Positions 11,401 to 26,400 of a DNA stretch of 64,000 nucleotides are shown piece after piece. Under the pieces are notes generated by a model. That model searched no databases and had not been told where the DNA came from. It saw only the letters and a program-made list of their open reading frames with translations. The stretch covers positions 756,501 through 820,500 of the forward strand of contig JACEVL010000204.1 of NCBI GenBank assembly GCA_020284085.1, in the 5' to 3' direction. The DNA comes from Aporrectodea caliginosa (taxonomy: Eukaryota > Annelida > Clitellata > Crassiclitellata > Lumbricidae). Position 1 is the stretch's first letter. Every line of letters starts with the position of its first letter. The translations under genes and the position numbers were made by a program.

Positions 11401-14400
11401 CTGGTATAAATAATTCTTTTGTATTGAATGTGAAATCTGGACAATTTTGTGGCATTGAATGACCTTAAATGTGCCAAGTTACGGATAATTGACTGCTACT
11501 TGTAATTTTTGAGTGCTGTCAGACCATTATCTGCTTGGCTTCTTATTTATTATAGTTCTAATGGATGATATTGTTTATATCATTTATATGGAGATTTTTC
11601 AGCATTTCCAGTAATTTAAGATATATGTTTCATATCTGGGTCATAGAATTTCATGTATGTTTTCATGACTGAACAATTACTGTTCTATAATTGCTAATGT
11701 TAGCAGTACAGGACAGTAAGAATTTAAGCTGATGTTAGCTTAAAGTTTTGGCTTGACACTAGTCAGGGAAGCTGTGTGTTGCTCATTCTTTAGAATACTT
11801 CTTAGCTGCTTAATCAGAGTGCTTATGTAATGGGGGACTTACCTGAAAGTGCCCCATTAGTCATTACATATAAAGCAATCAGTGTTGCTTATTTGGAAGT
11901 AAGACAGCTCTTGAGACGGCTTATAAGAGGTATTATTTATTAAGAAGATACTAAATGCAGGCCAAAGAAAGGCACAGTATGGTTATGAATCATCTGCAGT
12001 TATCAATACCACTGTCAAAATGGTTCCTAGAAGTAGTGAGTGGGTTGAAGTATGAAGAGAACAACGACTTGAACTTAAAAATAGCAACAGATTGAAGTAT
12101 GAACACAACAACACTGTTGAGCCTGCAACACTGAGCTGCGTGTTTCAACTGTGAACTGGACCAAAACAAAAATCCAGAATGCATGGGAATGACTGATGCA
12201 GTTAGCAATTCTGTGAACTAAGTGAAACAAAGGATCAGCAAAGCATTAGTGAAACAAAGGATCAGCAAAGCAAGTGACATTCTATTCTATATACGGACTT
12301 ATAACGTGCCTCTTACGGTACAGCTTAATCAGAGGCGCTTCCATTGTGAAGAACCCCTCGAAAAGAAAAGTCTTAAAAGAACGGGCAGAAACAGTAGTGC
12401 CCTGAGATAAGATCTCAATTCGAGCTGTAGCAGGAAGGTAATTTCACAGCAAAGGTTCAACAGAGGCATGGACATGATGCTGTTCTGTGGCAGTCTGAGC
12501 ACGAGGTTAGTTGGTTAATTTGTTGTTGGTTATGTCGACACATATAGTGAGACTTGGTAACCGATTAGTGAGACACGTTAGCCGATTGATTAGAGGGCAA
12601 TGCAGAGAGTATGGGTTCGAGCCTCCCTGAGATGGTTACTGTTTCACGACTTTGAGCGAGTTCTTTGCTCGCATTTGCTCAGCAGAGATGGGTAACTAAT
12701 CAATTGGATTTTAATCGATTAGCTAATTGATTAGGCAAACAGCTAATTCTAATTGATTAGCTACAAGATTTTGCTAATTCAGTTCAAATCAGTTAGCAAA
12801 TTTCAGCAGCTAATTCGAATTCTAAACGATTAGCAGTTTAATTAATTGTGCCCATCTGTTGCTCAGTGCTGTTGATTGATGCTTGGTCATTAGATATTAG
12901 TGGCACTTAATAAATGTGTTATAACAATAGCACCTGAAAATAACATTGCTAGTTATTTATCTAGACACTTTATGTAGCACCAAGAATCGACATTGTCGTT
13001 GAGTTAGTTATCTAGACACATGCCGTATAAATGTAGGCACCTTTTAAACTGCTCACAAGAGCTGTGAATCTGACTGTAGTGTGATGACAGTTGTGTGGAT
13101 TTGAAATTTCGAACCCATCGTGTATTGTTTGTAACGACGCTTTTGACTGACAGTACCCGTTGCAACTGTTGAACAGGAGTGTGTGACTTTCGGTACATGT
13201 AACATGTTCTGGTGTAGTTGTTAACAGCAGGTGGAGAGTTTTATGAGTTGTAACCATTGCCGATTATTGAAACTACTGCTGAAGCCATGGGGGTTAGTAT
13301 TGGTGATTTAAAGAGCAGCCGTTGCATTGGCTAATCAGGACCCAGATGGCAGAACATTTAATCAGGTGCTTTGAGACCTCTTAATGCCCCATAGAGACCT
13401 ATCAATTGTGCTGGGAAGCAGAGGAAATACCTTATTCTGGAACCGTACTGGCAGGTTGTAATTGCACCGGTACAGGTTGCACTCCAATGTAACTGAGAAA
13501 ACAGCCAAGTTTTTATTTTGGACTTTGTTCGTGGACGGGTTATGTCGTAGTAATCAGTGGCAGGGTTGAGACATTGGATGAGTGATTCTGATGTTAACAG
13601 AATATGGTGCACACACCACATCTTTTACTTTTGTGACAGGTAGACTGTATGAGTTACATACAATATCGTACTCTGATCGACCTCTTAATGCCTTATAGAA
13701 AAATATAGGTGTGTTTCCGGTAACAGAGGTTTTAAAAACTGGGTAGGTTCTAGGAACCGTACTTTTATTTTGTAAATTATTTTTATGCAATGCTGCACTC
13801 GTTGTAATAATAAAACAGCCAATATATTCATTATTCTTCACTTTGTTAATGGCCAATTAATGTCTAGTAATCAGTGCCCTTGTTTGATACCTCTGGCAAG
13901 GAAAGCAGTGTTACCAATGTCGCAAATCTGGACCTCTGGTACACACTACACAAATTCATGTTCAATGACAAAAAAATTTTTATGAAAAAAATTTCACAAT
14001 ATTTATCCCAGTCGGGCCAGAAATTGACCTCGGGTTCTGGAAACACAACTCTTTTGCCTTACATAATTCATGGACTCCTATTATTATTAGGTGCAAAGCC
14101 AAAGGAGTCCATGCCTGTAGAAGTATAACTTAACCTCTTTGCACTTTACATTAAGTACCTATCTGTCAGGTCATTGGTGCATGATTAGGGGCTTGGTTAT
14201 TGTGTTACCATTACCAGTGTGTTGTATCACACATTGCCCAATCACACCTACCATGATTCCTACTGTTTGAATCCCTATCATGCTGTTCCAACCTTCTTTA
14301 ACCTATGTCTGTTAATGACATTCATCAAGGATGATAAATTACCTATTATGTAACATAATCTAATTTAATGACTTCTATGGGTCTGTTAAAATTCATGAGG

Positions 14401-17400
14401 CATCAATGGACAGTCTCTGTGGAATTTGTGGCATAGCCGTACTTATCAATCATATTTGACCCAGGGAATAAAAATGAGGTGTATGTTGGAAAATTACAGT
14501 CCTAGGAAAACAGCAAAATATGATTGGAAGTCATTTTTTGCTTATTTTCAGATTTTAATGGAAATGAGTAAAAATATGTGTTTTACATTTCTGATTTCTC
14601 ACATTTGATTAAATTGACTGTTTTAATGTGTATTTTCAGTATTTTGTAGAGGGTATTGGTTTAGTTTTCATGATTGCTTATTAAAATCAATTAAGAATAA
14701 TTTCAAAAAATTGGATGCGTAATCATTCGTAACTTTGTCAAAAAGTAAGGTAGAACCAAAATTTTGGTGTTATTTTAAAGCAAAAAATGTGGTATTTAAA
14801 AGTAGGTATAATACTCATATTCTAAAATTCTAAATGTGAAATTTTGATTCTTTGGGTCACATATACAGAATATTACAGATTGCAAAAAAGACATATGAAT
14901 TTTTTCTATTTGAAACCAGCTAAAATAACTTCCAAGTAAAGCACTTACCGGGTATATGACACCATAGTGTAAAGCTAATTGGTCTTCAGTGGTTCAAAAG
15001 AAATTTGTCAGTGTAAAAGACCAATGTGAACCAAAATGATGCATAAACAATTTTTATAAAATATTTATGAATTATAATAGGCAATCTTAAGTAGACAATT
15101 AGCTGAATAATGTTGTTCCATTTGTGCATATAATGAATCACTGCGTTTCTTCTTGCTTTTCTGTGTCACTGCCAAGCAAGAATACTCTATATACCTATTT
15201 GTTGGTACCCTCTTCAAACACTGCCACAGTGGCAAATGAACTTGATCATGTATCCCAATTTGGAGAAACATGTAACCTTAAACTAAATAAGAAAAAGACC
15301 TTTGAGATGGTGATCAGACGGCCGAGGGGCGTGCATGGAATGACACTGTTCCGGATGTCACCCCTGGATTGACTAGGGTGTCGAGCCTGAATATCCTAGG
15401 GGTTACATTTACAGAAGTTCTTAGTTTTGAGCCTCATATCACCCAGAATATGCTGTAAGGCAAAACAATCAATGTATGCCCTGCGCATTCTTGTTGCACA
15501 TGGCCTCAAGGGTCTGCAGCTTTATGATGTAGTACGTGCAACAACTGTGGCTCGTTTACTCTATGCTGCCCCGGCCTGGTGGGTAATTTGCGGGACAACA
15601 GGATAGATGCCGACTTCAATCAGTAATATGCAAGCTAATCCGCCTCCGGTATCTTCCTGAAGACTACCCAAAATTTGAGCGACTTTGTCTTGAAGCTGAC
15701 ACCCGTCTTTTCTCTGCGGTCCTGATGAACCAGGGCCACGTACTGCATAGTTTACTTCCACCAAAAAGCCCCAAGCTAATTACCCTTCGACCGCGATCGC
15801 TTAAGACCATTTGTACCTCTTTGCAAATAATTGTAAAAAAATGATGACGTTTATTGTTAGAATGTTTATGTATTAACATTAACTTGTTGATTGTTGTTAA
15901 TAATGTAGGTACACCAGAATTTGTGCATATAATGAATCATTGGTTTATTCTTGCTTATCTGTTCACTTACTTACTTTACTCTTGAGACAAGTCATCAGAA
16001 ATAACCAATTCATAATCTTAGCCATGTCAGATCATTTTAACCCAATGTTCTGGCCCCGGGCAGATACTCTATTTTTGGAGGGTTTTGATCGATTTCAACC
16101 CAAGGGAGTAAAAAATTACATTTCATCAACTGAAGATAGAGCTAAAGGGTGTATTAAATTTGTTTAGAAATTAATTTTGAATAAACCTATAGATGTCATT
16201 TAATTATTTGTATGTACTTGCAAGTTTTAGATAAGACATGTGTGCGCAAAGTTTGGTGGTGTGGCATGCTTGTTTCATCATGTTGTCTGCCTACTTTCTG
16301 CTCATGTTTAAATAAATATATGTTACTAATAAATATTATATTAAAGCTGGTACTAATAGTGTTTCTCCAGGTACTAGTAGGTCACATGTAAAACTATTGG
16401 GAAATTTATTATTCTATAGATACACTTCAGTGGATAACTGTTGACTGCAACCTGATTAGGGATGTTAAACGATAATCAAAATCCGATTATCGGTTTTATC
16501 GGTTTTCATTATTGACAAAGCGATTATCGAATTTGTTCCATATGTGCATATAATGAATCACTGCGTTTCTTCTAACAGTAGAACCCCACAGCGACGTATT
16601 ATTGCCATTATAAAGAAAGAATACTTCCTTGAGACAAGTCATCAGAAATAACCAATTCGTAATCTTAGCCATGTCAGATCATTTTAACCCTTGTTCTGGC
16701 CCCGGGCAGATACTCTATTTTTGGAGGGTTTTGATCGATTTCAACCCAAGGGAGTAAAAAATTATATTTCATCAACTGAAGATAGAGCTAAAGGGTAAAC
16801 ATTAAATTTGTTTAGAAATTAATTTTGAATAAACCTATAGATGTCATTTAATTATTTGTATGTACTTGCAAGTTTTAGATAAGACATGTGTGCGCAAAGT
16901 TTGGTGGTGTGGCATGCTTGTTTCATCATGTTGTCTTCCTACTTTCTGTTCATGTTTAAATAAATATATGTTACTAATAAATATTATATTAAAGCTGGTA
17001 CTAATAGTGTTTCTCCAGGTACTAGTAGGTCACATGTAAAACTATTGGGAAATTTATTATTCTATACACTTCAGTGGATAACTGTTGACTGCAACCTGAT
17101 ACATTCCACTCATGACTTCACAGACCAGAGACACATATTTAACTTTTAGCCCATAACTAATCCAGCAGTCTGAGTGAAATAATCATGCTTCTTTGGCACG
17201 TTTGCCATCCTTTGGTCGAGTACCAGGGCCTACTGATAGGGCAGCATGTCTTTACCTAGATTTTACAGCATTTTCAAATGTTTATTTTCAAATTTTTTGA
17301 AAATCTTATAGGGTAGCATGTCTTTGCTTAGATTTTACAGCATTTTCAAATGTTTACTCTTCACATTTCTTGAAAATTTCTTGGAAACAAAACATTTGGG

Positions 17401-20400
17401 ATTTTTTGCAGACTTTTTTATGCCTGTTTGAGTCTGTCACTGGCCACGATCTGTGAAGCTATGATCGTTAAATGAATAAAATCAGTTTATACGACTGCTT
17501 TATTTGCTGAATTTTTATGTTGCTAGTTGCATGCTTTTATCGTAATTTTGTTGCACCAGGATGCAGTTCATTCCCAGTTCTTGGCTTGGCATTTCCTTTT
17601 TATGTTGGTGGGCTTGATGTATGTGTTGCCAAGGTTGCCTTTGTTTAATTTAATTTGCTGGTTTATTGTCACTGCGCCAAGGAATTTATTGATTACATAC
17701 AGGCATTCGTAGCATTACTCGAGATGCTGATGATTCCAAGATCTCCCACAGATATAAATCAGCTAGAGCTGTTTTTCTACAATCTGCGTGGCTGCCTTTG
17801 AGGATTTTTGCAGGTGGAAATGAAATCTGATGTTTAGCTCTCCAAACCCTCCAGTGCATCTTCCATGGGGTGCATTTTGCACTGCACTGTGAAGTTAGGA
17901 GTTGTCTATATGAGTGCCATATTAATTATTTAATTACAGACTTCAAATTTTACGAGGTGTATATATACATGACTTTTAACGTTAACTGAATTATGTCGTA
18001 TCAGATTCATTCATAAATTTATATAGCGCCCCTTCCAAAGGACTACTGAGGCTTGATCTACTACCGTAATTTGTTATGAGGATTGTTTCAAATTAAGGTG
18101 TCTATTATATTTTATTTCATCATTTTTGTTGCATGGTTTTCAATGTTTGTATAAGTTTTCAACTGAAATGAATATCCGTACATTTTAATACAGTTATTTA
18201 ACTGATACTTTGCGTAATGCCATTTCATTTCTCCATTTGTCTCATTATGTCTCCAAAAGCTTTTTTGTATCTGACCTTTGCAGATCAGAGGATAAGCAGA
18301 CATTAATTTAACTAAATGAGCTTCATTTTCAGTTGAAATGTCATTATGTGAGTGAAGTTAACAATAGCCTAATTTAAGTGGTTGTATGTTAATTAGCAGG
18401 AAAAAGGCGTTGTTTGAGCAGAAAACATTTCGGAAGTTACATCGGACGCCTAAAAGTCAGCCGGCAAGTGAGCAGAACATGGCGCCATCTAGCGGGCGAG
18501 GAGCATCTAGCCGAGTACCGGCCTCAGCCCTTTCGATAACCAGTCCAGAAAAAAGTGTTACCTGTGATGAAACGGAAGCTAATGTAAGGACAAAATATGA
18601 AAATCTCATATTTACACAGTTTGTGATCTTAATGGACTTTACTCTGCTTTTCTGAATTATGTTCTTAACTTTGAGAGAAATAGCTCCGTGGTTGTTTGCT
18701 GAAGTCCTTTCTCTTTGGCTGTGGCTGGACTGGGAGCGCCTCTGAGTAGGCTTCTTGAAGAGGCGCTATATAAATTCCTGGAATGAATGAATGAAAATTG
18801 CTTGTTAATGTGCTGGGTAGTGTGGAGGAAAAATAGTGTTGAAATCAGTCATTACTATTATTATTATTATTATATTCGTTTATTGGCACACAAAAAACAG
18901 CTGACACACCGCAACTGATTACAGATAATTCAAAAGAATAAAAATAGAAGATAGAATAAAAATATAAAACTAATGTTAACAGGAAGGTTCACAAGATGGA
19001 ATTTAGTGTTAAATGGTACAAGAGATTAAGCAAGAGATGTTTGGGACCCATTACGTGTTAATATTTAAAGGCAGAACTGTTATTTATGTGCATTTTGGAC
19101 CTCGTATTTTCCATTCCTGCTGCGTAGTCTCAACTCTCTGAGATGTTTTTTTCCGGTTTCACGATTGTCGATATGCAAGCTCCAGTTTAATTAGGCAGCC
19201 TGCTTTATTATTTATGCCATTTGCTGGACTTTGTTTGTCTGTTTAGATCGACCAATTCACTTCATGGTGAAGAATTATTTGCATCTCAATCCCAATACAG
19301 TTTATAATTTACTCATTGCACTTAATATTACGACCTCTTCACACAATATATATGCATCTGGAATATTTGATTTGAGGGACGTGTAGATGCATTGGGATGC
19401 GGTGGTGTAGCGGTGTGTTCTTTGCCTTGTAAACGGAGGGTCGCAGGTTCGAATCTTCCTCAAGTCAATGCGCGTAGCGACCCTGGACAAGTTGCTCACC
19501 CATAATTGTGGGGCACGGTGGTGTGGGGGTATGTTCGGTGCCTTGCAGCCGGAGGGTTGCGGGTTCGATTCCACCTCAAGCCGACGTGTAGGGACCCTGG
19601 GCAAGTCCTTCACTCGCAACTGCTCATGCGCTTAGGCGTGAAACTCCAATTCAGTGTCAGCGCTGTAGTCGGGAGCGCCTCTGAGTAGAAATCTTGAAGG
19701 GCGCTATATAAATATCTGAAATGATTGAATGAATTGTCTGTGAGGAAGGCAACGGGAAACCAGCTCACTCATATGACATCTCTGGGTGGCATAAAAGCCA
19801 ATGGACCTGCCTTCGGGCAGAGAACTCGTCATCATCAGATGCACTGTAAATGGTGTTTGCATTAGTCTGACTTGACCTTTGTTTTATCTTAGGCTGAGAG
19901 CAGTCCCTATTTGGTAGGGACGAGTGGGCAGGGGAGTGGCGTGGCTGGGGATTTGTCGGAAATGATGGGAGATGAAGTGGACTACCATTCGTACCCAGCC
20001 AGCCATCCGAAGACCAGAGCCCTCATAGATCAACTGCAGTCCAAGATACAGCGTACTATTGCCATGATAGAAACTGAACAGAATGCCAAAAGTGGTAAGG
20101 TTTACATCTGAACAGCTTACTGATGAAGAACTGCTTGCAAAAAGTTAATTATTACTTGTTTGAGTATTTTAGATTTTTCTTCCCAGCGTTATGACTTGTA
20201 AGGTTTATTCGTAAGATGAGGAGTTGATATATGAAACCTGACAAAAGTACATTTAAAAAATTCATTCTTTTGCTTTATGGACTTAATAAAATGTCTGTGT
20301 TGCACAGAATTACATAATTCTTTGCATAATTCTGTGGCAAAATTTGATTGGTAATGGAAAACCAGATAATTACAAACACATGTTCTGTGCATAACCAGAA

Positions 20401-23400
20401 AATTGCATAGTAATTGATGAAGACGATGGTAAACAGTACTAGGCACATAGCACCATATCTGAAGGCAAAGAGTTCAAAAGAAAGATTTGATTGGAAGTTG
20501 AAGAATTGGCAAGCACTAAGCAAGCATCCAGGGCTTGAAACACGTAGTTTTAATAAATTCCTCGGGTGCATGGAGTTTGGTTTAGGGTTTACATTATGAC
20601 AACAGATGAGAACAACTATCAAAATAGCGCAGCTGTGTGAGGCGGGGTGATGGTTGAATGGTAATACACAGGCACGAAGAACAGAAGGACATGGGTTCGA
20701 TACCAGTTAGCCCATAATTTTGACTCAGCATTTGAATATCTTTGTTGTGTGTGCCATACAACATGCAGACCAACTATGACAGCAGAAGAGTGTAAAAGTG
20801 TAGATGTAGACATAGGTTTTAAAATCTAAAAATATTTAGACATGCACAGTGAAATAGTATTTGGTTTACTATGTTAGTTAGGGGTTAAAACTATTTTTAA
20901 AGTTGGATAAATTCTTAGATAGAATAAATAGCTTCTGGAACAGGAGAACAATATTATTATAATGTTTACCTGTATTATTACAAAGAGCAGTAAGAAATTA
21001 AGTTCTCAGCACAACAAAATGTTGAATTCGATGGGCTGAGACAGCCATTCACTGAAATGTGATCAGGCATGTAATATGAGATTGAGAATAAGAAACATTT
21101 ACATGGAAGATCATTGTTTGACTTTTATTTTGCTTTTATATTGCTTTAGGCATCATTTTAGTGATGACTCTATCGAATAAGTGGTTGTCAACTTCCACAG
21201 TTTCATGCTTTCAGGACATCAGATGATCAGAGTGGTTTTTCTTAAGCAGTTCTATATAAATGTTTAATGCGCTGTACATCTTATTGGTCGATGTACGATA
21301 TTGTAGAGAATGTAAATGAATATCTGCGACTGTCGGTTGATGCCGACCGTCAGCAGGCCCCGCGGATAAAGGTCATCTTCGAGAAGAAGAACCAGAAATC
21401 TACTCAGACAATTGCCCAGCTGCAACGGAAGCTCGAGGATTATCAGAAGCGCCTGAAGGACGCGGAGACTTTCGGCATCGCTGGCCACAAACAGGCCAAG
21501 GATGTTCTCAAGGATGTAGGACAAGGACTGAAGTAAGTGGCCAAATGTGGTTCCGAAATTCATACATGTGTGAGTTGTATGTTCAGGTGTAGATCAGCAG
21601 GGTTGATGGTTTCTGGTGAATGTTTGTTTTCTGGTGAATGTTCTCTGGTCAGGGTCGTGTTAAGGCTAGTGCGGGCCTGGGTGCTGTGATTACCCTCGAA
21701 GGGCCTCCCCCCACCCCGATGACCACCAGTCCACCACGCACGTATTTATAAAATGCAGGCCCTCAAAACTGCAGGCCCGGGTGCTGCAGCACTCATAGCT
21801 CCCCTTTAATTTGGCCCTGTCTCTGGTTAATGTTTTCTGGTTGATGTTTTCTGCTTAATGTTTCCTGGTTAATGTTTCTGTGATGTGATTTTTCATGCTA
21901 GACATGGCCTGGTAAATAGATGAAGGCAGTGCACTTGATTATGCCCTTGGATAGACACTTGAAAGCATGATATTGGCTGAAGTGCAAACAGAACAGCAGT
22001 TTCACAATGCCAGCTAAAATGGTCTAACCACTCGTGCTTCCTGTTGAGCAGCAGTTTAGTATAATGCTTGAGTCTGTCTTATTGATCAGTTTAGCATTTG
22101 TGTCAATATGTTATGTCTTTGAACAGACACTGCACAATATATAAATTTGCAGTTATTTAGTTATAATGGATTGCTTGCACTCACTGTGTATAGTCTTGAT
22201 ATCAGTTGTGGGCTCACACATATTATTTGCAGAGTTGTCACGGAACAACTAGTCTCCGTATATATATATTCCTTATATCTTGCCATAATAATGCTTTCTG
22301 TTGTTATAAATATTCATAAGATTTAATGACATCCAGCCATTTTGTATTGTGTTTCCTGTGTATATATGAGTTCAGAGCCATTGAAGAGCACTGAGTATGT
22401 TTTTTATTTTCTGTGTTTAGAGAGTTCTTTGCTCGTGAGCCAGTTCGATCTCGTGATGGGAGTCCTAGTGGAATGAGGTACACAGCTAAATCATACAGTT
22501 TCTGTTAGTTAGTTATCTAAACTCTTAATGTAGTGCCTCTAAACTCTATCATCATGAATGTGGTAGTTTTAGACCGCTACTTTCCTTTGTGCATAACTAG
22601 CTATTTCTGGAGTTAAATTTATGACTGTTAGCTAGTAGAAACATTGCACATGCAGAGAATTCCCTAAGCAGGTTTTTCCAAATTTGGTTTTGCAGTTATG
22701 AACACAACTTTTGATGATAAATATCCAGGTCTCACAAACATATCAAAGTATGGATGGCATCCAGTTATGTCCAGCCATTTAAAAATTAAATAGTCATGGC
22801 CTCTTCTGGGTCTTTGATAACTTCTCTGCAGTCAAATGTCAGCTAGGACCCCAAAATAACATATAATTCAGCCTTTGTTTCAAAGGCTCTTGAAACAAAT
22901 GCTTTTGGCAATGTGGAACTTTCAGAATTTGAAGGCAGTACTTAATGGTGACTCACATTATGAGGGCACATGTTATCAATGATTAGAACAAACATATGCT
23001 CATTCTGAGACCAACGTAATTAATCTTTTTTAGCTCTTCACCTGTCGTTACAAATTTGCCTTACCAGTGGCTGCATTTTGCACGAATCTTTTATTATATT
23101 TTATTCTGTTCATGAAATTTATTTGAATTTTCAAATTATAATTCTGATTTTTTGTTTGCATTTTTAAATACTTTTTCAACTTCAAGGTAAACTTGTGAAC
23201 ATAAATTTTTTAGACAGAATTTTGTTGTGAAAACATGAAGAAACTGATAAGAGACCAGTCTATATCCTTAAGATATTAGGCATATACTTTCATGCGAAAT
23301 AATAATTATCAAATTCATCAAAAACAAAGTTGCTTCCAAAGAGTTAACTACTTCATTGGCACACTTTATTTGAGTCATATTTGATCTGTCAGAACATAAC

Positions 23401-26400
23401 ACCATGTGTTATTTGAAACTATGTCTTGCTTTTCATATAAATGATAGTTATTTACTTTAAAGTTGAGTTTACAATATTAATGTGGCTCTGCATTTTTGTT
23501 TGCCAATATGTGCTCATTGTATGGGAAAATATAATTTGACCTGTAATATCTTTGCACCTAATGCAAAGGCATGAACGAATTTCTGCATTGGTTGTTCTGT
23601 TGTTCATGTGACTGTATAATCATGTGTTTTAGAGATGCAAGTCTGAGTAGTCGAGATGTTCTCTCAGGGTGAGTGATACACTATCTTGTCCCTTTTGCTC
23701 ATTCTAAACAGCTCCCTTTCGCTTTTTACTCGGTTTACCTTGGGCTTTTTCATCATCTCAAATCTGGATGGAATATTTTAAAATAGAAACAACAGAGTAC
23801 AAGCAACTTGTTATAAATTACATTTATCTTAAAATTTCATGGAGATTTTCTTACATATTTTGCACTTTATTGTACGTATATTTACCTATTTATCTTAAAA
23901 TTTAATGGAGATATTGTGTGCACAAACTTTGGGTTACCCGTTTTTATGAATAAACTTGAACAGTAGTTGTCAGGGAATTGTTGATCTGCCAGTTTTAAGG
24001 ATTTATGTGTTATTTTCGTGGCTGTTAGATGGTTAATTTCTCGGTTCTGCTTGTTTCAGGACGAAGACAAAAGGTCTGAAGAATAGGTTTGGTAGTGCAG
24101 ACAACATCTCCTCAGTCAGTAAGTTAATGGATGGTCGGAGTGGATTCTAGTCATGAACATGATTGGTCTAGCAATCGTCATTGTAATCGTTATCATAAAT
24201 TTATATAGCGCCACAAGAGAAACTCCTCAGAGGCGCTCCCAACCTGACAACACCAAATCACGATAGAAAAGAATGGTTTCAAATGCTTGCAGAAAATGGC
24301 TAAGAAAAACTAGCAAGTTCATTACGGAGGTTGCAAGACAACCTATTCCAGAAAGATGGAACGACCGCTAATGTGCATTATTTTTGAATGAAGTACTCTA
24401 TATTTCCTGCTAATCTGTTTTGCATGATTTTGTAAGGAACAGGTGGTGTTACATTTATTTAAAATAGATATTTTTAAGTTTAATAGATTATATTTAAGTC
24501 TAAAGAAATCAGTTGTTTAGTGTGCATTATGAACATGCTTTAAAAGCAGTTTGGCTGCAAGATTACTTGTGCAGGTTGGAAGTATTTTGTTTGATGCTGA
24601 AAAATTGCTGTCTTTTGGATCTCATTCTTCTCTATTGTGATTGGATGTTGAGACATCTTGCATAGATGTCGGTTTGCATTACCTTAGCGCAACAGGATTA
24701 AGGTATTGTTATCCAGGCTCGAGAAACAATGCTGTTGGTGTGCTTGTGAAAATATTTTGCTAACTGAGCAACAGAAGGAAACTTTTTACAATAGCCCTGA
24801 TTATTTCTGTCAAAATAAATGTCTGTGGAATAGCTAAAACTGTGAATGCAAATTCTTGAATTGGCAGATTGTGCATGCAATTGATCGCAGTGCGGTATAT
24901 TTGTTTCGTCATTATTTGTGTTTCTGTTGATTGTAGAGTCTGGCAAGGATGGAGGTCAAGGAATAGTGGATGAAAAGGGTGAAAAATCTGCTCAGCCAGT
25001 TGGATCTTATTCAGTCAGGTAATGCCATACTGTGATTGCTACCTTCATCATGTACTTTATGTACTCAGTGTGACATTATGTAAAGTACACGAGTATTGAC
25101 TTTTTAGATACATTCTTTGGTATTTGTCTGTGTGTTAGTAGTTAACTTTGTGGACTGTCAACTTAGAGGTTATGGGGTCAAGTTCCTACCAGGACAGAAG
25201 GATATTTTTAGATTTCTGCCCACTTGTGCCTCTCTTGTCAACTCAGCTATACAATAGTGCATTGACTGTACACTTTAGGTGGGTAGATCAGATGGCCAGG
25301 CGGAAACTGGGATGCCTTGTGGTGTTAGCCCATGGGTTTACTCTGTTGTTCTCTTCAATTAGCAGAAACTTGTCTGATGATTCAGAAATGTCTATAGTTT
25401 TGTCACAACAACACTGAACAAAATCTTTGTTTATTTATGACTAGCAAGACTACTAGAATCTGATGGCATTAGATCTTGAAACCACCTCTGCTTAGACTAA
25501 GACATTCCAATATACAATATTTTCAGTTTGAATACTTTGTTTCTACAACATCTATATGTGTGAGCATTCAATGTCTAACTGATAGATTCATCGTGTAAGT
25601 TCAGCCAAGTTGAAGTGAAGTGTCCACAGCTGCAGATGTGACACTTTTAGGATTTAGTTCTTGTGCAAGCTGGAGTACAAGTGAATGTTGGGTGGCTCTC
25701 TTGTTTGAGAGGAAGACAGCGAAACAGGGGGAATTTAATTTAGAAGATGAACAAGAGAGCTGTGATTAGAATGATGATCAGTGATGTGAGAAGGTGTTTC
25801 TTCCAAGCTAAAGTGTGTAATTACCATTTCCAGCCAGATGTTGCGATTTGTGGAAGTATTCTAAAGTTGTGAAATGTGACCCAGGGATGTCGGCAAATTA
25901 CATTGCTAGGAAAACAGCAAAATATGATCAGAAGTCATGTTTTGCTCATTTTCAGATTTTAATGGAAATGGGTAAAAAAAATTTTTTTACATTTCTGATA
26001 TCTCACATTTGATGATATTCATTGTTTTAGTGTGTATTTTCAGGATTTTGTAGTGGGTGTTGTTCTAGTTTTCATGATTGCATATTAAAATCACTTGACA
26101 ATAATTTCCAAAAAGTGACACATAATCATTCTTAACTTTGTCAAAAAGTAAGGCAGAACCAAATTTTTTTGTCATTTTAAAGCAAAAAACGTGGTCTTTA
26201 AAAGTATGTATAATACTCTTATTCTAAAATTTTTGACATGCGAACCATTTTGATTCCTTGGGTCACAAATGATGATAAATATGTGATGTGATTACCCTGT
26301 AATATTGTTTAGCGTGAAAGACGTGTCTGACGAAGAGGCTTCGAGCATCCTCTCAGATTCCATACCAAGTGGTGAGTTCCTGTCATTCCCATCAGTTCAG

